Origin: Roridomyces roridus
Taxonomy: Eukaryota; Basidiomycota; Agaricomycetes; Agaricales; Mycenaceae
Assembly: GCA_029378245.1 (NCBI GenBank)
Contig: JARKIF010000014.1
Span: forward strand, 744,001-808,000
Length of the DNA stretch: 64,000 nucleotides
Direction: 5' to 3'
A program made the position numbers and the translations under genes. Of this stretch, positions 55,676 to 64,000 are shown one piece after another. Numbering within the stretch: position 1 is the first letter of the stretch; every line of letters starts with the position of its first letter. The notes beneath the pieces were generated by a model. It ran no database searches. It saw nothing but the letters and a program-made list of their open reading frames with translations, and was not told the origin of the DNA.

Positions 55676-58600
55676 TTAATAGACGTTCTGGAATCCTCCC
55701 ACAGGTTGCTGGTGCTGCATCGACGGCGAGCCCATCTGCATAGGCGTCATGGGTGGACGGGGTGGTGACTGCGACTGAGAGATTGAAGGCATCGGAGAGG
55801 GAGTATGCTGCAGATGTGGCGACATCCCATTCATCACCCGCATGCCGTTGCGCGAGCCATTCGCCGAGGGTGTTCGCACAGGCACCGCGACAGCGTGTCT
55901 ATTGTTGGGACTCGGCGACATGGACCCATTCATGGCTGCACCCTCCATCCCGGAACCTGGCCTCATCTGCGCTGACCAGTTCACCTGTCGCCCGGGAGGC
56001 AGCTTCAGATTGATATTTGTGCCAGCTCCAAGGGCCATGTTGAAATTGACCCCGTTCATGTACGCAGCAGACATCTGTCGGTTCCCATTCGCCGCCTGGA
56101 TCGCCGCCTGCATATCCTGATTCGAAGGCGGGCTACCGGCAAACGCTGATTTGATATTCTGCATTTGCTGGTGGCTCAGCCCGGACGACGTCTGCGGAAT
56201 ATATGCAGCACCATTGGCTTGTGTGTACCCGTTCATAGGCAGTTGGTACCCGTTCGGTAAAACACCGTTCACATGCTGGTTTTGGGATTTGGGTCGGGCA
56301 GGGGAGTTGGCACGGACACCATTCATCACGTTTTCGGGCGGTTGCAAGAGGTTCGTCGTGTCCTGTGGCTGGTGGTTGATTCCATTGGCCATTGGTAGAG
56401 CGTGGCTAGCATCTCCGTTCGTTGCACCATTCATGCTCGGATTTGGCGACTGTTGCTGGGATGGAGGCTGGGGAGGCGAAGCGCGAGGAGGAGAGGCATG
56501 ATTGGGGGAAGCAGCAGTCTGCTGCATGGCGACAACGCCGGGCGGGCGCATGCCGCCGTTGGCCGAGATCCGCAGATGTTGGCCGGCTGCCGGCTGCATC
56601 TTCTTGATTTGCGTAGAGATGGGAGTGCCGTTGACCGACGGTGTAACAGGACTAGGTTGTGGTTGTCCTTGTGACGGCTGAGGCATGTTACCTGGCGGGA
56701 ACGGCCTGATAACACCAGCGCCATCTCGTCGAGACGTGATGAATGGTAATCCCAGCTTGAAACCAGGAATCTTGGTGACTTCTCGGCTGCCGTCCATGGG
56801 TTGGAAATGCAGGGTAGAGTCCGTCATCAGACCCTGGTGGTCATTCTCTGATAGCAGAGACATCGTATGTCGGAGGTACCTGGACGAGGATTAGGATGAG
56901 CCAAGAAGAAATAAACGACTGCTTACTTTGGATCATATTCGTCCACCAGTATTCTATCCTGCTCGTCAGCGCCCTCGGGGCCAACGGCGGGGTAGTCATC
57001 AACATCGAACCGCCATCGTTCCCGGAGCCTGGCCGTGTCATCTTCATCCATGTCCACATCCTCGTCTGCAGGTGGCCCGAACAATGACGAACGGCTGCGT
57101 CTGAGTAAAGCCAGAGACGAATCAACGTTCGGCCGTCGCCGGTCGAGCAAGATACGACCGCCACGACCGACACGCACACGCACAGCACGAGGAACGGGAG
57201 GCATAGGCTCATCGTCCGACGGCGGCGGCGAGGGACTCGGCCACGGCGGTGCAGTAGCAGGCGGAACATACTTGAAGAGACGTGATGTATGTGGAATGGC
57301 GGGTGCCTGGTATGCATTCTGGATGGGGTAAGAAAAATGAAAAATGAGGTCAATGTCAGGCTTACATTAATACCATCCTCCCAGTGATGATCTCGCTGCC
57401 TCGTCAGCTCTATATCAATCTTGCTCTGAATCATGGCTGCGCGGGCTTGCGGACGCATCACGGGCTCGACTCGGGGTGCAATGATGCTGGGGTCATTGGG
57501 CGTTCTGATCTTCAGACCAGTTATACGCGACGACGACGACGAAGAAGCAATGTCGGGTTTCTTGGCAGGCCGCTCCTTGTCGAGGAGCAGTTCGTCATCT
57601 GCCTTGTCGCCCAGGCTGGGGAACTTTGCGTTTCATATCGACGACCGCCATCCGTTTTTCCCAAACGTTCTGAGATTGGCGAGCGCACTCTTGCTTGAGG
57701 TTCTCACGTTGCAGGACAGCCGTCGCAAGCTCGAGGGGATAGGACAGCTCATTCTGCAGCCGCACCAGTTTGTCCGAGGAAGTGACTTGAGAAGCGCGCG
57801 TTTTGCGAACGGCTTTGATCTCGCGTCGGCGGAAGCATATGTACGACTCGTTGAGAAGGTCGTTTTCGTCGCCCTATAAAGGCCAGTGAGCGGTGGGAGA
57901 TGATAACACAAAAGATGGACAAACATTGAGAATGGGGATGATTCTATGCCCCTCGCGTTCCAAGCGCCGTTCTTTCCAATGAGGATAGACAGCACGGGCT
58001 ATGCGAGTGAGGGCAGGAGGATGAGGGATCCACGAAGGAACGGCAAAAGCCGCGAAATCGGTAGGGACAAGTGGTGCGGCAAAAGTGTCTTGGTAGTCTG
58101 AGAATGGTGGGAAATCCATGCCCTCCAAACTCTGACGACCATGGTGAGCGACATGGCCCACCTGCGGCGCAGATCTACTTACAAGATGAAGATGTTCCGT
58201 CTTTTCATGTGTCACCTTTTCAAACAACCCCATCACCAACTCCAGCTCATCCTCGGTCACGGCAACAGGCGACGAGGATTCTGGCTCCTTGCCCTTGGCC
58301 TTGGCACTGCGAGCAGAGGTGCGAGCGGACGACATGGCACCCTGCACACTGGTGCCCTCGCCGCGCGCTTCCTCGTTGTTCTTGTCGAGCCACTCCTTGT
58401 CGCGCTCGTCCATGTAGTACGTGCATTCGTGCGCAAGGGCATTGCTGATGGCCTCCTCGACCGTCGCTGAGGAGCAGACATACGTGACGGGGTCCTTCCA
58501 CTTGGTCGCCGGGTAGAGCTGCTCGTAGTTGTCAACGATGCCGGTCGAGTCGGGTGTGGGAATGTAGGCTGCCGGTGGCGCAGTCTTCTTGTCGTTGGCA

Positions 58601-58936
58601 CCCCTCGTCGGGCGCTGGGTAGCAAAGTTACGCTGGGCAGCCTCGGACAGCACAGCCTGCAAGTGATGTTCCTGCACGTGATTTGTCAGCAAAACCGCGG
58701 GTCACACAGCCACATGGACAGGGTGACGTGGCACAGGGTGATTGGACAAAGGGTCTCACATTGGCGTCCTCCTGGTCGACGCCGGCGACGGCGAGATTGG
58801 ATCTACTCTTCTCATCGTCCTCGTCTGGGATGAATGGATCGGTGTCGATGTTGCCATGGATGATTTTGAGACGATATTTGTTTGTGATTCGGTTGCGGTT
58901 TCGGAGGGTGGTTGGTGGGTGGACGAGACGGGGCAT
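55676..58936 (-). CDS. EPL1: Enhancer of polycomb-like protein, NuA4 scaffold
   Basis: Epl1 anchors the Esa1 acetyltransferase in NuA4 and piccolo-NuA4. The start MPRLVHPPTTLRNRNRITNK and YRLKIIHGNIDTDPFIPDED form the basic EPcA region. Next are EHHLQAVLSEAAQRN, PTPDSTGIVDNYEQLYPATK, HECTYYMDERDKEWLDKNNE, and VMGLFEKVTHEKTEHLHL. Later come AAPLVPTDFAAFAVPSWIPH, RAVYPHWKERRLEREGHRII and ESYVCFRRREIKAVRKTRAS. The C-terminal 400 residues are low-complexity Asn/Gln/Pro/Met-rich sequence (QQQSPNPSMNGATNGDASHA). The conserved EPC core in order and an intact length make the assignment firm. Confidence 0.94.
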
Positions 58937-60037
58937 ATCATGGAGAGACACGCCAGTCGGAGCTAAAGAAGTGGGGACGGCGGGAAGGATGACCGAAAAG
59001 TTTAGAAGGTGGCTGACACCGGGGGCGGGGCTTTGGTGTAATCGCAAAGGTCGGCACTGCACTGAGGAGACAGCCGAACTTGACAGAAGATCACAACTCC
59101 TTTTTGGGACACAAACAATTCATCACATTCACAGGCACAATACAAGGCGTATTCTCTGCACACTCATGAGCTTCGAGACAAGACAAGAGGAGGAGATAGG
59201 ACTCACAATAATATTCAATGAGCCTTCTCCGATGCTCATCTCCGGCGATTCCGCTGCCGTTCTCGCCAGACACGCATCGGAGAATATGCCAAATCTGAAA
59301 AGGAATCGTTTAGGGATCGCTGCCTTGGTCGCTAAGAATACACGCACCGAAGCATTTCGCATCCTTCGGGACGGGTCTCGGCTTTCACCCGGATAAACGG
59401 TCACGGGCGACAACGACTGCGCTCATCGTGTGCTACATCTATGGGCATGCACGATGGTCTAGGTAGATGGAATAATAAGAGACAAAAAAATCAGACTGCG
59501 CCAGGCCAGGTAAATTAAAAACACGCACCTATCGGTCGCAGCAACAGACACTGCAGAAAAGCACTCCTTACAGCGCCCAGGAAGAGGGAAAAGGTGCAAG
59601 ACTAGCCAGAGAGAGGCAATCCGCTCTCTTTTCACCTCCTGGTAGCTCGGCACACATGTGTGGCGGACTCGCGGTCGGCCTCTTTCCTCGAGGATCTCAA
59701 TCCAGAGACATGGCCCATGGATGGGAAATGCACTGGGGAGACTAGGTCTGTGTCGGATGTCAGTAATTCCTCGAGAACGATGAAGGGAGCGTCGAAACAC
59801 ACAATAACTACCTGGGAGGAGTGCATCGAGTTTGGGGCGAGTAGAAAAGAAAAGAGTAGATCTGGGTCGAGGGAGGAAGGATCGCGAGTGTCGGGAGGTG
59901 TTTTTAGCACGGTGTCAAGGTTGTTGGAGGATGGGAGCAGGAGAGAAGGAGACCGAGATGATCACGCACGTCACAGAGTGACCTTCACAGATTCTCTTAT
60001 GGCTAGTTGATCGCAAGTTGAACGGCGTTATTCACTA
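58937..60037 (-). other. Unresolved 1.1-kb stretch, possible small minus-strand gene
   Basis: This is long for this window. Minus-strand segments look protein-like: WIEILEERGRPRVRHTCVPS with YQEVKRERIASLWLVLHLFP (about 59540-59700), followed by donor GTGCGTG, and IWHILRCVSGENGSGIAGDE with HRRRLIEYY (about 59210-59300) preceded by acceptor TTTTCAG. The join S/IWHILR from an upstream exon ending RRMRNAS keeps frame, but no continuous gene model from an ATG to a stop could be assembled and no family is recognised. It could be a real spliced gene, a decayed gene, or leader sequence of EPL1. Confidence 0.3.
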
Positions 60038-61727
60038 CTACAACAGTGCTGGGGACATCTCAATCGCCGCTCGTGGCCCTTTGCTACTATAATCCGCCTT
60101 TGAGACAAAATTCCTTGCGTTCGGCTCGTTGATAAAAGTAATCTGCGCACAGAGTTAAACATCGCATCACTTCGATAAACGCGTACCCTACCTTTGCCGT
60201 GATGCTTGCGCCCAGGAAGGCGGCAAGCCCGTTGCCCGTATCCCGGTACTCGGGAAAATACTCTGGAAGGCTCAAAACCCGTATAGCCCGCGGCTGCACG
60301 TCCGTCTGGAGCTCGGGTTGACAATGAAGGGAGCCAGACGCGACTGCAGAGCTATCCCGATCCCTGTAAAAAATGAGTACAGAAACAATATCAGTGGTGT
60401 CGCAACGCACCCTTGACGTGCCGGGTAACAGTCCCAGTAACGAACAGTCCATTCCAGATATACTGTCGTTGATCGACCTCGGCCTGCGCGACTGAAAGCC
60501 CAACGACCTCCTGCAAGGACTGGCATAAATCAGTTTTCTGCTGTGCCCCTGGTAATACGCGCAACAGAGTCGGGTCAAACAACGGCTCGCAGAACCGATG
60601 CCGTTCTTTGCCCAGCGTCAGGGAGTGCTCCCGGAATTGAACGGTGATGAGGTCCAGAGCCTCGATTTCGCGCGCGCGTTGCTGCTCGGCGGCAGTCGCT
60701 CTGGCATTTGCCCGCTTTTTCATCCCGCTTTCAATGAGAGCCCGCTCCTTGCCCGCGACAATGACGGCTGCAATATCAGTGACCCCCTCATCTTCCACAA
60801 CCGCCGTCTCGCCGTCTGAGGGAACCTTGACATGACCGGCTTTCCACACTTGCTCCACAAGTTCGACAAGTGTGGCATGAAGTGTCTCTGGGTCGACGGG
60901 TGCTTCGGGTGGAGATAGCGCTGCCATGACAGACTGATTTGAACGCAAGAGGTACGCCAAGTAGTTCTGACAATCTTTAACGCCGAGGGATGTTGATGTG
61001 CGGGCAGTATGCACTATGGAACCATCGCATATGGGGGTGATGTCCGTCTTGTCGTAGTCAATGTCAACGACGACGCCGCTGAGGTTGTTTGCCGCGTATA
61101 GCTGACCAACAGGGCGCTCCAAGATGGCCAGACCCGCGACATTGAAGCGCTCAAAGAACAGTTGGCATATTCGCTCGTGGGCGTCCCGAGAGAGTCCAGC
61201 AGGGAGTGACAGCAGGACAGGCGATTCATTTTGAACACGACGGCGTTGCAGCTGGGTAAACAGGACGTGTTTCCTGGTCAAAAGATGAGCTACTCTCCGG
61301 TATCTGATATCAAAATCCGCACCAGAGAGCCTCAGCCTGCGTCCAGTCCCGAACATCGCCATCAGCAAACGGCCACGAGATGGCAATATCCGCGCCCGTG
61401 GCGAGCGCCTCGTCCAACTGCGAGCCCACGAGATAGTCCTTGACTGCAGCATTGCTCTGCCCATTTTGGGGTAGCGAAGAGGCCCGGCTGGTGGATGCCA
61501 ATGGGTCGGTTTTGCCGTTTGCCTCTGCTCCGTTAGTGAACGCGTTTCTTGGCAGACCGACACGCGCAGGGAGGTCCTATGAGCTGATTAATCTGAAATT
61601 CAACACCCTGGGGATGACTGCAGCATACAACGGCGGGCGTTTTTAGCAGCTCGTGTAGACCCAATCCTGCCCGTATCACTGTCCGCCCCGTTTCGATGAT
61701 GATGACGGTCGCATCGCGGAAATTCAT
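60038..61727 (-). CDS. ARP9: Actin-related protein, Arp9-like (SWI/SNF-RSC)
   Basis: The protein starts MNFRDATVIIIETGRTVIRA and GLGLHELLKTP, the divergent phosphate-1 loop of nuclear actin-related proteins. Next are YLVGSQLDEALATGADIAIS and WPFADGDVRDWTQAEALW, then SPVLLSLPAGLSRDAHERIC, LAILERPVGQLYAANNLSGV, and VVDIDYDKTDITPICDGSIV, corresponding to the actin core. A helical insert with KKRANARATAAEQQRAREIE and FCEPLFDPTLLRVLPGAQQK follows. The C-terminus is IWNGLFVTGTVTRHVKGIG, RVLSLPEYFPEYRDTGNGLA, AFLGASITAK and NFVSKADYSSKGPRAA. The layout matches basidiomycete/fission-yeast Arp9 more than Arp4-8. ERG7 diverges 304 bases away. Confidence 0.82.
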
Positions 61728-62031
61728 CTGGCAGTGGAACGAGAAGGCCTTCGGGGACGTAGTAGTAGGTCGGGACTGCAGGATGAAGGCCAAGAGATCG
61801 TGTAGGTCAAAAGCAACTGATGCTCGTGGCTGTGCACTCTCGCGGTCACTTGCATCGTCGAGCTATGCGCGATTTTCCTACTGGAGATTGGAAATGCCTT
61901 TTTATCGAAGGACCCGAAGGCGCCGATAGGCCCAACAAACACATTCTAGCGATTCCGGCTCCCATTCGTGGTGCCAAAACTCACGGGAGCATGTCGTACG
62001 ATTTTCTGCTCTCAGCCATCATCTACCTGGC
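61728..62031. other. Divergent promoter region between ARP9 and ERG7
   Basis: The 304 bases between two divergent starts hold no supported gene. Open frames continue from both neighbours (the ARP9 frame upstream of its ATG, with no further ATG; short plus-strand frames near 61820), consistent with 5' leaders. Confidence 0.45.
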
Positions 62032-64000
62032 ATGGACGCAGCCTACTCTCGACTCGCTATCCCGTCGTCCGCGAGCAAGCCATTCACAGACTATACGCGC
62101 TGGAGACTGCTCGTAAGCGACAGCGGTCGTCACACTTGGAAGTACCTCAAAACAGACGAAGAGTGCGCGAAATGGCCACAGACGTCAGAGGACAAGTTTT
62201 GGCTTGGGATGGCTCTGGTTCGTGCCCTTGTTCTACGATTCACGCGTTTTTCTTCATGAACTCCAGAATTATGAGGCGCTTGCTCCTGCCAAAGACCCTC
62301 TTGCCGCTGCACGAAACGGGTACACGTTCTACAAGACACTCCAATCTCACGACGGGCACTGGTCTGGCGAATACGGCGGCCCCATGTTTCTGCTGCCGGG
62401 TCTTGTAATTGGCTCGTATGTCTCCGGCATGGATTTCAAGCTCGAAGAGAGACAAGAAATGATTCGCTATCTTATGAATCGCGCCAATCCAGAGGATGGT
62501 GGATGGGGAATGTGCGTTTCTCTGCTCTTGGTTCGAATCTCCGACCAATTCGTGGCAGCCATGTCGAAGGACATTCTACAGTCTTTGGCACAGGCTTGAA
62601 TTACACCGCTCTCCGGCTTCTGGGCATGGATGCAGACCACCCAGTTTGTACCAAGGCCAGAGCGACTCTTCATAAATTAGGCGGCGCGACTGGAATTCCT
62701 GCTTGGGGCAAATTCTGGCTTTCCCTGCTGAACGCGTATGATTGGGAGGGTTTGTGTCCGTCTTCCCTTTCCTATTTAATTTCTAAATTGCCTCAGGTAA
62801 TAACCCAGTTCCCCCGGAGCTCTGGTATGTTGCGTCGGATGATAAATACCGGATATTGAGCGCTCCGTAGGCTTCTACCCGAATGGCTTCCCTTCCACCC
62901 GCATAAATGGTGGATTCACACACGCACCGTCTACGTTCCTATGAGCTACTTGTACGGCGTCCGCTTCACAGCTCCCGAGAATGACCTCATTCTGGCTCTC
63001 CGCGAGGTCAGTCGGTCATTTTCATAGGTTTGCGTATCTGAAATGTCAGTAGGAACTCTACCCCGAGAACTACTACTCCATAAACTGGCCAGCGCAGCGC
63101 AACAACGTCTGCAAAGCCGACCTGTATGCACCCCATTCCACGATTTTCGACATGATCAATGTGGTATTGGGAGGATACGAACACTGCGTCTTGCCTCCTC
63201 TTCGGAAAGCCGCTGTAGCACGCGCGTACCAACTGATTGTATTTGAAGACGAGAACACGGGATATCAGACGCTGGGTCCCGTCTCCAAGATGTTCAACCT
63301 TGTCGCGCGGGCGTATGCGGAAGGTCCCGAAAGCGACGCCTTCCGACTGCATAAAGAGAAGCGGGATGACTTTATGTGGATGGGTGGGGATGGGATGATG
63401 ATGTGCGGAACGAATGGGAGTCAGCTTTGGGATGTTGGTTTCATCACTCAGGCGCTGGTGGAGACGGGATTGGCGGAACTCCCGGAGAACAGGGAGAGCT
63501 TGATCAAGGCGCTAGAGTGGCTGGAGGATAGCCAGGTTTTGGATAATCCGAAACACTATAAGACTTCGTACCGGCATGCGACCAAGGGCGCGTGGGGCTT
63601 TAGGTTTTTCTTCTGCTTGATCGTCCCATTTGAGGTGCTGACATTTCTTCATAGCACCAAAGAGCAAGGCTACACGGTCAGCGACTGCACGGCAGAAGGG
63701 TTGAAAGCCGTCCTGTACCTCCAGAAGGATCTTAGGTCAGCTACTCATCACCTTGCTTTCAAAAAATACCAAATTATTTCACCAGTTTTACACCCAAACT
63801 CATCTCCGACCGGCGCATTTTCGACGCAGTAGATTTGTTACTGACTTTGCAAAATCCCAGCGGCGGGTTTGCCAGCTACGAACCGATCAGAGGGCCGAGA
63901 TGGCTTGAACTCTTGAACCCAGCGGAGGTCTTTGGGGACATCATGATCGAATACTGCTACCCCGAGTGCACGACGTCGGTCATCACTGCACTCTCGATTT
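62032..64000 (+). CDS. ERG7: Lanosterol synthase (oxidosqualene cyclase), 3' end cut by window edge
   Basis: The enzyme folds 2,3-oxidosqualene into lanosterol for ergosterol synthesis. It starts [20 protein letters not shown]. Triterpene-cyclase blocks include [90 protein letters not shown], and [19 protein letters not shown]. The catalytic-acid motif [19 protein letters not shown] has the protonating Asp intact. Downstream, [20 protein letters not shown] and [20 protein letters not shown] reach the right edge, so about the last quarter is missing. At least eight introns are present. Confidence 0.95.

Noticed and set aside
58937..60037. Mating-pheromone or homeodomain mating-type gene in the unresolved gap
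   Set aside because: No homeodomain WFxNxR motif and no short precursor ending in a CaaX box were found on either strand.
60391..61563. One 390-codon frame taken as a complete ARP gene
   Set aside because: It reads through introns at both ends; the family N-terminus (61727) and C-terminus (60038) lie in separate exons joined at splice sites.
1..64000. A biosynthetic cluster, CRISPR array, transposon or viral insertion
   Set aside because: No PKS, NRPS or terpene cyclase besides ERG7, no direct-repeat array, no reverse transcriptase or transposase, and no terminal repeats were seen.

Overview
This is a gene-dense piece of a fungal nuclear chromosome, almost certainly from a mushroom-forming basidiomycete (Agaricomycetes). 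About 33 protein genes lie on both strands. Most are split by many short introns of about 45-60 bases with GT-AG ends, intergenic gaps are often under 150 bases, and the encoded proteins are eukaryotic and fungal in type (SSZ1, CTR86, velvet factor, F-box-like proteins). No rRNA, tRNA, CRISPR array, transposon or prophage was recognised. Start codons and exon joins were read by eye; where the join decides the call, the splice sites are given.

Layout. 1-6 kb (all minus): SEC63 (cut by the left edge), an F-box-like protein, and a large acidic AT-hook nuclear protein. 6.9-10.4 kb: a small TATA-driven proline-rich protein (+), a DUF202 membrane protein (+), and an alanine-glyoxylate aminotransferase ending in a peroxisomal signal (-). 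10.6-19.3 kb: a tail-anchored FHA protein (-), cytoplasmic dynein intermediate chain (-), a family-3 glycosidase (+), an orphan HExxH zincin-like protein (-) and a multi-pass membrane protein (-). 19.4-28.4 kb: SEN2 (+), THP3-like SAC3/GANP protein (-), cytochrome c1 (-), a CYSTM-type cysteine-rich small protein (-), a velvet-domain regulator (-), TIM23 (-) and a mitochondrial TPR protein (+). 28.5-41.3 kb: a P-loop kinase with an RGG tail (-), a PX-BAR sorting nexin (-), BFR2/AATF (-), phosphomannomutase SEC53 (+), SSZ1 (-) and DNA polymerase delta catalytic subunit POL3 (-). 41.4-53.5 kb: a Nudix CoA diphosphatase (+), a Vma12-type V-ATPase assembly factor (-), CTR86/ataxin-10 (+), LEO1 (-), two unknown plus-strand genes, condensin BRN1 (-) and ribosomal protein eL30 (+). 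53.7-64 kb: a DUF155/Rmd1-family membrane protein (-), EPL1 (-), an unresolved 1.1-kb stretch, an ARP9-like actin-related protein (-) and lanosterol synthase ERG7 (+, cut by the right edge).

The genes are ordinary housekeeping and developmental genes, not one pathway or cluster. Four concern chromatin or transcription (EPL1, ARP9, LEO1, velvet) and three are mitochondrial (CYT1, TIM23, TPR protein). No new multi-gene system was found. The most useful leads are the orphan HExxH protein, the RGG-tailed P-loop kinase with 21- and 25-base micro-exons, the tail-anchored FHA protein, a likely GC-AG intron in the DUF202 gene, an AKL peroxisomal signal on the aminotransferase, several uncharacterised but apparently constrained genes, and very tight head-to-head and tail-to-tail gene pairs.
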